From Actinomycetes bacterium (GTDB taxonomy: Bacteria; Actinomycetota; Acidimicrobiia; Acidimicrobiales; RAAP-2): a stretch of DNA of 57,269 bases. Below the pieces are notes generated by a model. It was given only the letters and a program-made list of their open reading frames with translations. It searched no databases and had not been told where the DNA came from. The stretch covers positions 1 to 57,269 of the forward strand of contig JAJYAC010000007.1 of assembly GCA_021779735.1 (NCBI GenBank). Reading direction: 5' to 3'. The position numbers were made by a program, and so were the translations under genes. Shown here piece by piece: positions 42,071-51,100 of the stretch. Every line of letters starts with the position of its first letter. The first letter of the stretch is position 1.

Positions 42071-43644
42071 CCCGGACGAAACTCGCCGAAGACGCCGCGC
42101 AAGACGTCGGAGACTTCGCCTACGGTCGCGCGCGCCGCGAGCGCCCGCTTCATGGGGTAGAGGACGTTCGCCGTGCCCCGGGCCGCCGTCTCGAGATCCT
42201 CGAGCGCGCGCGCGAGCGCGTCGCGGTCGCGCGCGGCCTTGAACGTCGCCACGCGTTCGACCTGGTCGCGCTGCTGGCGAGGGTCAACGGGAAAGACCTC
42301 GGCCGCACCCTCGTCGTCGCCGGTGAATCGGTTGACGCCCACGACCACCTTGTCACCTCGATCCACCGCGCGGGCAAACTCGTAGGCCGCCGCCTCGATC
42401 TCACCTTGCATGTACCCCGCCTCGATCGCGGCGACCGCACCGCCTCGGCGGTCGATCTCGGCGAGGTACTCGCCCGCGAGCGCCTCAACTTCGTTGGTCA
42501 GTGACTCGACGTAGTACGAACCGGCCAGCGGATCCGCGGTGTCCGCGACCCCGGCCTCGTAGCCAATGACCTGCTGAGTACGCAGCGCGAGCCGGGCGGC
42601 TCGCTCGGTCGGCAGCCCCAGCGCCTCGTCGAAGCCGTTGGTGTGAAGACTCTGCGTACCGCCGAGGGCCGCGGCGAGGGCCTGCATCGTCACGCGCACG
42701 ATGTTGTTCTCGGGCTGCTGTGCGGTGAGTGTCGATCCACCGGTCTGGGTGTGAAAGCGCAACATCATCGACTTCGGGTCTTTCGCCCCAAAACGTTCGG
42801 CCATGATGGTCGCCCACATACGTCGGGCCGCGCGGTACTTGGCGACCTCTTCGAAGAGGTTGTTGTGGGCGTTGAAGAAGAAGCTGAGCCGAGGCGCGAA
42901 CTCCTCTAGGGCGAGCCCCGCCGCGAGGGCCGCTTCGACGTAGGCGACGCCGTTGGCGAGGGTGAAGGCAATTTCCTGGACCGCCGTCGAACCCGCCTCA
43001 CGAATGTGATAGCCGGAGATGGAGATCGTGTTCCACTGGGGGATCTCCTTGGCGCAGTACGCGAACGTGTCGACGATGAGGCGCATCGAGGGTCGCGGCG
43101 GGTAAATGTAGGTGCCGCGAGCGACGTACTCCTTCAAGATGTCGTTTTGAATCGTCCCGCGCAGCTGGTGGCCCGCGACGCCCTGCTCTTCGCCCACCAG
43201 CTGATAGAGCAAGAGCAGCGTCGAGGCGGTGGCGTTGATCGTCATCGAGGTCGTCACCTCGTTGAGCGGCAGTCCGGCCAGGAGCAGGCGCATGTCGTCG
43301 ATCGAGGAGATCGCGACACCGACCTTGCCCACCTCGCCTTCGGCGCGGGGATGATCGGCATCGAAGCCCATCTGGGTGGGCAGGTCGAACGCGCACGACA
43401 GCCCCGTTTGTCCGGCGCCCAGGAGGAACTTGAATCGTTCGTTCGTTGCCTCCGCGGTGCCAAAGCCCGCGTACTGACGCATCGTCCACAGGCGACCGCG
43501 GTACATCGTCGGGTGGACGCCTCTCGTGAAGGGATAGGCACCTGGCTCGCCCAGCGAGGTGGCTTCGTCAAAGCCCTCAAGGTCGGCCGGTCCGTAGACC
43601 GGGTGGATCTCGATACCCGAATCGGTTGTGCGTTCCTCGGCCAT
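42067..43644 (-). CDS. Methylmalonyl-CoA mutase, catalytic (alpha) subunit without B12 domain
   Basis: A 525-aa (beta/alpha)8-barrel acyl-CoA mutase. Two substrate-pocket residues mark methylmalonyl-type specificity: Tyr58 in MRQYAGF and Arg176 in KEYVARGTY, spaced 108+10 residues apart around the TIQND Gln exactly as Tyr89/Arg207 of the propionibacterial enzyme. Isobutyryl- and 2-hydroxyisobutyryl-CoA mutases carry other residues there. The C-terminal cobalamin-binding domain is absent, so a separate small subunit elsewhere is required, as in archaeal-type mutases. Ethylmalonyl-CoA mutase cannot be fully excluded. TAAATT (43651-43656) ends 6 nt before the ATG (leaderless). Confidence 0.9.
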   Translation of the reverse strand: MAEERTTDSGIEIHPVYGPADLEGFDEATSLGEPGAYPFTRGVHPTMYRGRLWTMRQYAGFGTAEATNERFKFLLGAGQTGLSCAFDLPTQMGFDADHPRAEGEVGKVGVAISSIDDMRLLLAGLPLNEVTTSMTINATASTLLLLYQLVGEEQGVAGHQLRGTIQNDILKEYVARGTYIYPPRPSMRLIVDTFAYCAKEIPQWNTISISGYHIREAGSTAVQEIAFTLANGVAYVEAALAAGLALEEFAPRLSFFFNAHNNLFEEVAKYRAARRMWATIMAERFGAKDPKSMMLRFHTQTGGSTLTAQQPENNIVRVTMQALAAALGGTQSLHTNGFDEALGLPTERAARLALRTQQVIGYEAGVADTADPLAGSYYVESLTNEVEALAGEYLAEIDRRGGAVAAIEAGYMQGEIEAAAYEFARAVDRGDKVVVGVNRFTGDDEGAAEVFPVDPRQQRDQVERVATFKAARDRDALARALEDLETAARGTANVLYPMKRALAARATVGEVSDVLRGVFGEFRPG

Positions 43645-43650
43645 GAGGCC

Positions 43651-43656
43651 AATTTA
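43651..43656 (-). promoter_or_regulatory. -10 element of the mutase gene (leaderless)
   Basis: TAAATT on the minus strand, 6 nt before the ATG. On the plus strand the divergent RDD gene has CACAAT (43703-43708), also 6 nt before its ATG. Confidence 0.55.
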
Positions 43657-43714
43657 GGCCGGGCGCGAGAGCGCCATCGCCAGGGCCACCGTCGGCAGCG
43701 AGCACAATGGACAG

Positions 43715-44233
43715 ATGGATTGTGCCCAGTGTGGAAGTGAGGTCACCGGAACGTTCTGCCCCGTGTGCGGAACCCCGGTGAAAGGCCCAGCGAGCGCAGT
43801 GGTGCTCTCCGGGTGGTGGCAACGCGTTGGGGCGACCGTCGTCGACAACGTGTTGCTGTTCTTGCCCCTCTACGTGGCATTCGTCCTCGTTGCCGACGTG
43901 GCCGGAAACCTCGCGGGAGCCGTCGTGAGCTTCGCCATCCAGGGCGCATACATGGTGGCGTTTCTCACCTCGGAGTCGGGTCAAACGATTGGCAACCGCG
44001 TCGTCGCCACCCAGGTGCGCGACGCCCTGACCGGAGCCGCCATCACGCGAAGCCAGGCGCTACGCCGATGGGGCGTCATTTCGGCCTACTCCGTGTTGAA
44101 CGTCGTGTTACCACCTTCGCTCGCGGAGATTCCCGTGATGCTCATGCTGGTGGACTGTCTCCTGCCGCTCTTTGATACTCGCAAGCAAACGTTTCACGAC
44201 AAGATCGCGGGCACGCTCGTGGTGAGGATCTAG
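43715..44233 (+). CDS. Zinc-ribbon RDD-family membrane protein
   Basis: A 172-aa protein. Residues 3-20 form a zinc ribbon (CAQCG and CPVCG). The RDD domain follows, with WWQRVGATVVDNVLLFLPL (the first Arg and Asp of the name), a second hydrophobic pair, GQTIGNRVVATQVRD and the closing DTRKQTFHDKIAGTLVV. Probably three or four transmembrane helices. RDD proteins are suspected transporters or membrane scaffolds; function here is unknown. The stop shares CTAG with the convergent MoeB-like gene. Confidence 0.82.
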   Translation: MDCAQCGSEVTGTFCPVCGTPVKGPASAVVLSGWWQRVGATVVDNVLLFLPLYVAFVLVADVAGNLAGAVVSFAIQGAYMVAFLTSESGQTIGNRVVATQVRDALTGAAITRSQALRRWGVISAYSVLNVVLPPSLAEIPVMLMLVDCLLPLFDTRKQTFHDKIAGTLVVRI

Positions 44234-45396
44234 GCGCCGACTGCCACGTGGGGCATGCACAGGTCGTCGTACTCGGCGATGACGATCGGGGCCGCGTGTT
44301 CTCCACAAGCCGGACAACTCGGGTCACGCCGAACCCGGAAGGTGCGAAAGCTCTGGTCCATCGAGTCATACGTGAGGAGCCGCCCAATGAGCGGGTCGCC
44401 CAAACTCAGAATCAACTTAATGGCCTCCAGGGCCTGGATCGATCCCACGATGCCCGGCAGCACGCCCAGCACGCCGGCCTCGGCGCAGCTCGGAGCTAGT
44501 TCGGCGGGCGGTGGCTCGGGAATCATGCAGCGATAGCACGGCCCGACGTAGGGGCTGAAGATCGTCACCTGACCCTCGAAACGAAAGATCGATCCGTGCA
44601 CCACGGGGATGTTCTTCACGAGCGCGGCGTCGTTGACGAGGTAGCGCGTGGGGAAATTGTCGGTGCCGTCGACGATCACGTCGTAGCCGTCGATCACGTC
44701 GAGGATGTTGTCCGCGCCGAGGCGCACGTCGTAGGTGCGCACCGTCAAATCGGGATTGATGGCGGTCAGCGTCTGCTTGGCGCTATCGACCTTTCGCATC
44801 CCGATGCGGTCCATGTTGTGAAGAACCTGGCGCTGGAGGTTCGAGGCGTCCACGACGTCCATGTCAATGATGCCGAGGGTACCGACGCCGGCGGCGGCGA
44901 GGTAGAGCGCCGCGGGCGAGCCGAGGCCCCCAGCCCCCAAGAGGAGAACCTTCGCGTCGAGCAACTTCATCTGACCCTCTTCGCCCACCTCGGGCAAGAG
45001 CAAGTGACGCTGGTAGCGATTGCGCTGGTCGGCGGTGAGCGTGCGCGGCGTCGTCCAGGGCAGCCCCTCGTCCTTCCACTTGTTAAAGCCGCCGATGACC
45101 GAGACGACGTCGGTGTAGCCCAGTTCCTGGAGCGTGCGCGCGGCGAAGGCCGAACGAACGCCACCGGCGCAGTAGACGGCGATGGGGAGATCCTTTTCGA
45201 AGAGACGGCCCTCGACCGCAAACTCGAGCTGACCGCGCGGGATGTGCAGCGCTCCGGGCAGCGCACCTTGCTCGTGCTCGTCGGGTTCGCGCACGTCGAG
45301 GATGCGGTAGTGACTGAGGTTCGCGGCCACGTCGTGCGGTTCGATCTCGCGAATTTGTGCCTTGGCGGCGTTGAGCAGTTCTCGGGGCGTAGCCAA
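44230..45396 (-). CDS. Rhodanese-MoeB fusion: sulfur-carrier protein adenylyltransferase
   Basis: A 388-aa protein with a rhodanese domain first (about 12-110, ILDVREPDEHEQGALPGA; active-site Cys in AVYCAGGVRSAF) and a ThiF/MoeB domain second (about 120-388: LLLGAGGLGSPAALYLA nucleotide-binding, zinc cysteines CYRCM and CPACG). It would adenylate and thiolate MoaD/ThiS/CysO-type carriers. MoeZ of most Actinobacteria has the opposite order. I choose TTG because AAGGAGG lies 4 nt upstream and a TAGGAT -10 (45420-45425) places +1 after any longer start. Possible partner of moaC in molybdopterin synthesis. Confidence 0.88.
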   Translation of the reverse strand: MATPRELLNAAKAQIREIEPHDVAANLSHYRILDVREPDEHEQGALPGALHIPRGQLEFAVEGRLFEKDLPIAVYCAGGVRSAFAARTLQELGYTDVVSVIGGFNKWKDEGLPWTTPRTLTADQRNRYQRHLLLPEVGEEGQMKLLDAKVLLLGAGGLGSPAALYLAAAGVGTLGIIDMDVVDASNLQRQVLHNMDRIGMRKVDSAKQTLTAINPDLTVRTYDVRLGADNILDVIDGYDVIVDGTDNFPTRYLVNDAALVKNIPVVHGSIFRFEGQVTIFSPYVGPCYRCMIPEPPPAELAPSCAEAGVLGVLPGIVGSIQALEAIKLILSLGDPLIGRLLTYDSMDQSFRTFRVRRDPSCPACGEHAAPIVIAEYDDLCMPHVAVGA

Positions 45397-45419
45397 CGTT
45401 CCTCCTTCTCGGTGGGCAA

Positions 45420-45425
45420 ATCCTA
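45420..45425 (-). promoter_or_regulatory. -10 element of the rhodanese-MoeB gene (with leader)
   Basis: TAGGAT on the minus strand; predicted +1 near 45413 gives a leader of about 17 nt carrying AAGGAGG. It decides the TTG start. Confidence 0.5.
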
Positions 45426-45457
45426 CCGGATCGGTCAACTATTGACGCGCCGCCTGC

Positions 45458-45463
45458 TAGACC
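45458..45463 (+). promoter_or_regulatory. -10 element of the nitroreductase gene (leaderless)
   Basis: TAGACC preceded by TGC, 6 nt before the ATG at 45470. Confidence 0.5.
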
Positions 45464-45469
45464 CGTCGC

Positions 45470-46066
45470 ATGGACCTCGCCGACCTCCTCGCGCGCCGAC
45501 GCATGGTGCGGTCCTTTGACGGCTCCCCGATCGATCAGGACTGGCTCGACGAACGCTGCGCCCAGGCGTTGCGCGCACCTACCGCGGGAAACACCGCAGG
45601 TGTGCGGATGTACAGCGTCGATGCGCAGCACGTGAGCGACTACCTACGCGCCGCGACCGACGACGAGTGGCGCGCAAGCTCCGCGCGATCGGGCGCCCTC
45701 GCACGCGCCGGCGCCGTCGTACTCGTCACGACACGTCCCCAGGACTACCTCGCGCGCTACGGCGAAGGTGACAAGGTCGCCTCAGGCCTCGCGCAACGTT
45801 CGGCCTGGCCCATTCCCTACTGGTACACCGACGCCGCCATGGCGACGATGGCCCTTCTCCTCCTCATTGAAGAGGCGGGGCTAAGCGCCACGCTCTGGGG
45901 CAACTTCCGGCGCGCCGAGACCGTCCTCGAGTGGGCGGGCATCACCGAGGAGGAACTCGTCGCGTCCCTTCTCATCGGGCGCGACGACGGGCGCGACTGG
46001 CCCTCACCGTCTCTCGCTCGCGCGGTGCCCTCGCGGGAGTCGCGCGTGCGTCGAGTGCCTAACTAG
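45470..46066 (+). CDS. Nitroreductase-family flavoprotein
   Basis: A 198-aa FMN-dependent oxidoreductase. It has the N-terminal LLARRRMVRSFDGSPI (phosphate-binding RRxxRxF), the RAPTAGNTAGVRMY segment and LLLIEEAGLSATLWGNFRR. Partners reduce nitro compounds, quinones or enones with NAD(P)H; F420-linked function is not suggested. Substrate unknown. The 3' end overlaps convergent pepA by 8 bp. Confidence 0.85.
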   Translation: MDLADLLARRRMVRSFDGSPIDQDWLDERCAQALRAPTAGNTAGVRMYSVDAQHVSDYLRAATDDEWRASSARSGALARAGAVVLVTTRPQDYLARYGEGDKVASGLAQRSAWPIPYWYTDAAMATMALLLLIEEAGLSATLWGNFRRAETVLEWAGITEEELVASLLIGRDDGRDWPSPSLARAVPSRESRVRRVPN

Positions 46067-47558
46067 TCCACCCCCGCGCCACCGCCACGAGAAAGTCAAT
46101 GAGAGTTCGCGCGCCAAAGGCCGTCGCCCCCTTCGTGGTGTACCCGCTCGCGGCCTCGGCCCGCGCGGGACCCACCACGTCGAGGTGCACCCAGGGCACG
46201 CCCGCACTGAAGCGTTCGAGGAACAGCGCCGCGACGATCGATCCCGCCTGGCCCGCGCGACCGATGTTGGCCAGGTCGGCCACGTCGGAGTCGAGCTGGT
46301 GGCGATAGCCCTCGACGAGGGGCATGCGCCATAGTGCTTCTCCCGTGCGCGCACTCGCCTCGGACACGTAGCGGGCTAACTCGTCGGTACTGGCGAACAT
46401 GGCGCCGACCGAGTTTCCAAGAGCGACCCGCTGGGCTCCCGTCAGCGTCGCGATGTCGATAATGGCATCAGGTTCGGCCTCCACCGCGAGGCTCAGCGCG
46501 TCGGCGAGAAGCAGTCGACCTTCGGCGTCGGTGTTGAGTACCTCGACGCTGAGTCCGTTGCGCGTCGTTAAGACGTCACCGGGCTTGAGCGCTCGCTCGC
46601 CGATGACGTTCTCCGCCATGGGTGCGATCGCGGTGACGCGCACGGGCACGCCGAGACGCGCCACCGCCGCGAGAGCGGCCATCACGACGGCGGCGCCGCT
46701 CATGTCGGTCTTCATTTGCGTCATCGCGTCAGCGGGTTTGATGCTCAACCCCCCGGAGTCAAACGTCACCCCCTTGCCGACGAGCGCGACGTGAGCCATC
46801 ATGGTCCCCGGCGCGGGATCGTAGGTCGCCGTCACCAGTCGTGCGGGTTCGCCCGATCCCGCGCCCACGCCGAGAACGCCTCCGCAGCGCTCGTCGCGCA
46901 GGTCTTCCTCGTCCCAGACACGCGTCGACACGTGAGCGAGGTCGAGGTATTCAAGAATCTCACGCGTGAGATCGCGCGGCGTCATGGCGTTGGCCGGCGA
47001 GTTGATGAGCTGTTTGGCCCAGTTCACGGAGTCGGCCACGATCGCCCCTCGCGCGACGCCCTCACCCACGAGAGTGTGGGCGCCCACCGAGGGTAGGGGC
47101 GCGCCCACGGCGACGACGCCAAAGCGCGCCTCGGCGTTCGCGCGGTAGCGATACGAAGCCAAGAGGGCGCCCTCGACGAGCGCCTGCGCCACGGCGTCGG
47201 GTTGATCGACGCCGTCGGAGGCGAGGAAGAACGCGACGTCTCGCTCCTCGGCCGCCCGAACCGCTGCGGCGCCGGCTCGCCGGTAGTTCTCGAGGTCGTT
47301 CAACGTGGCTCCCGCGGCCACCAACACGACGCTCGACCCGGCGAGCGCGCGCACGACCGTGAATGAGCCGATCTCCTCTCTCAGCCCCTGGGCGGCGCAC
47401 CAGGCGCGCGACAGGGTCGCCGGCAGAGCCAGTTCAGGTACGGCTGCGATGATCGCCTCGGCGATGAACGCGTCGTCACCGTCGAAGTGCACCGGCACGC
47501 ACAGCACGTCAAAACGACGACCTTCTTCGAGTCGCACGAGCTGGGCGTGGCGGGTCAT
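46059..47558 (-). CDS. pepA: Leucyl aminopeptidase (M17)
   Basis: A 499-aa cytosolic aminopeptidase. The N-terminal macro-like domain spans about 1-165. The catalytic domain has the metal ligands in VGKGVTFDSGGLSIKP near residue 265 and the family signature NTDAEGRLLLADAL near 345. It releases N-terminal residues during peptide turnover. ATG preceded by GAAGGAGA. The start lies 19 bp after the adenosyltransferase stop, so they probably share an mRNA. Confidence 0.95.
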   Translation of the reverse strand: MTRHAQLVRLEEGRRFDVLCVPVHFDGDDAFIAEAIIAAVPELALPATLSRAWCAAQGLREEIGSFTVVRALAGSSVVLVAAGATLNDLENYRRAGAAAVRAAEERDVAFFLASDGVDQPDAVAQALVEGALLASYRYRANAEARFGVVAVGAPLPSVGAHTLVGEGVARGAIVADSVNWAKQLINSPANAMTPRDLTREILEYLDLAHVSTRVWDEEDLRDERCGGVLGVGAGSGEPARLVTATYDPAPGTMMAHVALVGKGVTFDSGGLSIKPADAMTQMKTDMSGAAVVMAALAAVARLGVPVRVTAIAPMAENVIGERALKPGDVLTTRNGLSVEVLNTDAEGRLLLADALSLAVEAEPDAIIDIATLTGAQRVALGNSVGAMFASTDELARYVSEASARTGEALWRMPLVEGYRHQLDSDVADLANIGRAGQAGSIVAALFLERFSAGVPWVHLDVVGPARAEAASGYTTKGATAFGARTLIDFLVAVARGWTS

Positions 47559-47577
47559 ACGTCTCCTTCAGTGGGCT

Positions 47578-48117
47578 TCAGGCGTCTCGCGCCGTGCGGT
47601 GCTGGGGGCCCTCGACCCAGCGGGCGATTGTCCAGACGAGGTCGCTGAGGCGATTCAGGTAGGCCACCACGAAGGAGCCATCGATCAATTCGCCCACCGC
47701 CCGGCGTTCGGCACGGCGAATCACAGTTCGCGCGACGTCGAGGGCCGCCGACAGCTGACTCTCCCCCGGCACAATGAACTCCTCGGGCATGACGATGTCC
47801 TTCGAGAGGTCGTCGATCACCGCTTCAAGGCGTTCGACCATCGCCGCGCTGACGCGCGTCTCGTTGTCGACGAGCTTGTGGCGATTCTCCTCCAGCGTCG
47901 CAACCTCGGCCATGAGAACCCAGAGGTCGCGTTCGAGAGAGACGAGCAACTCGTTCACGCGACTCGACGCGTCACTGAGCGAGCGCGCCCAACCCATTGC
48001 CGCCTGCGCCTCGTCGACAGCGCCATTGACCTCGATGGGCGCTGAGGTCTTGGCCACTCGCCCGCCGAAGAGGAGACCGGTCGTACCCTTGTCGCCTCGA
48101 CGGGTGTAGATCTTCAC
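47578..48117 (-). CDS. ATP:cob(I)alamin adenosyltransferase, PduO type
   Basis: A 179-aa PduO-type adenosyltransferase that makes adenosylcobalamin, the cofactor of methylmalonyl-CoA mutase. It opens with VKIYTRRGDKGTTGLLFGGR (ATP-binding), then EVNGAVDEAQAAMGWAR, and ends with RRAERRAV and LNRLSDLVWTIARW. The GTG is fixed by TACGCT (48124-48129) six nt upstream. It is divergent from metH with 48 bp between the start codons, so two cobalamin-linked genes share one promoter gap. Confidence 0.94.
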   Translation of the reverse strand: MKIYTRRGDKGTTGLLFGGRVAKTSAPIEVNGAVDEAQAAMGWARSLSDASSRVNELLVSLERDLWVLMAEVATLEENRHKLVDNETRVSAAMVERLEAVIDDLSKDIVMPEEFIVPGESQLSAALDVARTVIRRAERRAVGELIDGSFVVAYLNRLSDLVWTIARWVEGPQHRTARDA

Positions 48118-48123
48118 GCCCTC

Positions 48124-48129
48124 AGCGTA
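48124..48129 (-). promoter_or_regulatory. -10 element of pduO-pepA (leaderless)
   Basis: TACGCT on the minus strand, 6 nt before the GTG. On the other strand TATCCT (48151-48156) ends 9 nt before the metH ATG. Confidence 0.55.
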
Positions 48130-48165
48130 GTAACAAGCTGTACGGGCGCATATCCTGAAGTGCCA

Positions 48166-51100
48166 ATGGACGATCCCCGCCCCCTCTTCGCCCGTCCCCA
48201 GGCCACGGACCCCTACCTGGCGGCTCTCGCCCGAGGCGTCCTCATCTTCGACGGCGCGACGGGCACCAACCTGCAGCTGCAGAATCTGAGCGCCGACGAC
48301 TTCGGCGGTAGCGCTCTCGAGGGTTGCAACGAGGTGCTGAGCGTGACGCGCCCCGACGCCATCGAGCGCCTGCACGAGTCGTTCCTCGACGTGGGCGTGG
48401 ACGTGATCGAGACGAATTCATTTGGTTCGTTTTCGGTCGTTCTCGCCGAGTACGGGCTGGAGGATCGCACCCACGAGCTGGCATTCGCATCGGCGAGCAT
48501 CGCGCGACGCGTGGCTGATCGTTACGCCAGTCCCACCTCGCCGAGATTCGTCGCCGGCTCCATCGGCCCCGGCACTAAGTTTCCGACTCTGGGACAGATC
48601 AGTTACGACGCGCTGAGCGCCAGCTACGAGGAGCTCGCCTACGGACTCCTCGAGGGCGGTGTCGACCTGCTACTCGTCGAGACGATGTTCGACCTGCTCT
48701 CGGGCAAGGCGGCGATCGCCGCCTGCCACCGCGCGATGGCCCGCCACGGGCGAATCGTCCCGATCCAGGCCCAAGTGACCATTGAACTCTCCGGTCGCAT
48801 GCTGCCCGGCACCGAGATCGGCGCCGCGATCACCGCCCTCTCGCCAGTGGGCATTGACGTCCTGGGCATCAACTGCGCCACGGGTCCCGTCGAGATGTAC
48901 GAGCCGCTGCGCCAGCTCTCGGAGTCGGCGAACATGCCAATCTCCTGTCTGCCCAACGCGGGCCTGCCCAGCGTGGTGGACGGACACATGCACTACGACC
49001 TCTCACCCGAGGCCCTGGGCGAGCATCACGCCAAGTTCGTTCGCGAGTACGGCGTGCGAGCGGTGGGCGGCTGCTGCGGGACCACGCCCGCGCACCTCGC
49101 GGCCGTGGTCGAGGCGGTGCGCGAACTCGCACCAGCGGAGCGGACTCCCCTCGTAGAACCGTCGGTGGCCTCCATCTACTCGGCGACGACGTACGACCAA
49201 GACCGCTCGGTACTGATGGTCGGCGAGCGCACCAACGCGAACGGGTCTAAGAAGTTCCGCGAAGCCATGCTCGCCGGCGACTGGGACACCTGCGTGAGCA
49301 TCGGTCGCGAGCAGATTCGTGAAGGGGCCCACGTCCTGGACGTTTGCGTCGACTACACGGGTGCCGACGGCGTCGCGGACATGCACGAGCTGATGAGTCG
49401 CTTGGCCACTCAGTCGTCGGTTCCCATCATGGTAGATACCACGGAAACGAAGGTGGCGCGCGCCGCTCTGACGTGGCTCGGCGGCAAGGCGATGCTCAAC
49501 TCGGTAAATCTCGAAGAGGGCGACGGACCCGGCACGCGCCTCGACGGGTTCCTCAGCCTCGCCGCCGAATTCGGCTGCGCGGTGGTGGCGACGTGCATCG
49601 ACGAAGACGGTCAGGCTCGCGACGCCGAGTGGAAACTGAGGGCCGCACGGGCCATCAGCGACCTGGCGGTGACGCGCTACGGCCTCGACGCGCGCGACAT
49701 CTTCATTGACCCCCTCGCCCTGCCCCTGTCGACGGGCATGGTCGAGTCGCGCCGCGACGGCCTCGAGACCATCGAGGCGATTCGACGCATCAAGGCCGAG
49801 CTGCCGGGGGTGAGGACCATCCTCGGACTCTCGAACATATCCTTTGGGCTCTCACCGGCCGCGCGGCAGGTCCTCAACAGCGTCTACCTCCACGAGTGCG
49901 CCGAGGCGGGACTGGACGCCGCCATCGTGCACGCGTCAAAGATCCTGCCTCTCGCGCGCATTGACGACGAGGCGAAGCGAGTGTGCCTGGACCTGATCTA
50001 CGACCGGCGCACGGAGGGCTACGACCCCCTCACGACTCTCCTCGCCCTCTTTGAGGGCGTCACGTCGACCAACACGGCCAAGACCGATCTCAGTGACCTG
50101 CCCCTGGAGCAGAGGCTTCGTCGGCGCATCATCGACGGCGTGCGTGTGGGTCTCGAGGGCGATCTCGACGAGGCGATGGCGTCGGGGCTCGCCCCCCTGG
50201 TGATCGTCAACGACATCTTGCTGGACGGCATGCGCGAGGTCGGCGACCTCTTTGCCAGCGGTGACATGCAGCTACCCTTCGTGCTGCAGAGCGCCGAGAC
50301 GATGAAGAGCGCGGTCTCACACCTTGAGCCCCACATGGAAAAGAGCGACCAGGGCGGGAGAGGTCGCGTCGTGCTCGCCACGGTCAAGGGTGACGTGCAC
50401 GACATCGGCAAGAACCTGGTTGACATCATCTTGACCAACAACGGGTACGAGGTCGTGAACCTGGGCATCAAGGTCGGCATCAACGAGATGCTCGCGGCGG
50501 TTGACGAGCACCACGCCGACGCCCTGGGCATGAGCGGCCTGCTCGTGAAGTCCACGCTCATCATGCGCGAGAACCTCGAGCTGATGAACGATCGCGGCAT
50601 GGCGAATCTGCCCGTCCTCCTCGGCGGCGCCGCTCTGACGCGCACCTACGTCGAGCGAGACCTGCGCAGCGTGTACGAGGGGCGCGTGTTCTACGGCAAA
50701 GACGCCTTCGAGGGCCTGCGAGTCCTCGATCGCCTCGGGGAGATTCGTCGAGGCCAGAGTGACGATGACTTCGGCCGGGTCATCTCGGAAAAGAACGTCA
50801 CGCGACGCTTCCGCGACGACGGGCCCGCGCCGACGGATCTGCCCGCAAGGTCGCCCGAGGTCGTCCTGGACAACCCCCTCTTTCGCCCGCCGTTCCTCGG
50901 CAGCCGCGTCGCCAAGGGCATGGCCATCGACGACATCGTTGAGTACCTGAATCAGACGGCCCTCTTTCGCAACCAGTGGGGCTATCGCCCCGAAGACGGT
51001 GAGGACGACGCCGCCTTCAAGGAACGCGTCAGCGACACCTTGCGTGACCAGCTGGCGGTGGCCAAACGTGATGACCTGCTGGTGCCCCAGGTCGTGTGGG

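Noticed and set aside
48118..48165. Cobalamin riboswitch between pduO and metH
   Set aside because: The gap is only 48 bp and holds two divergent -10 elements; there is no room for the riboswitch and no B12-box-like sequence.
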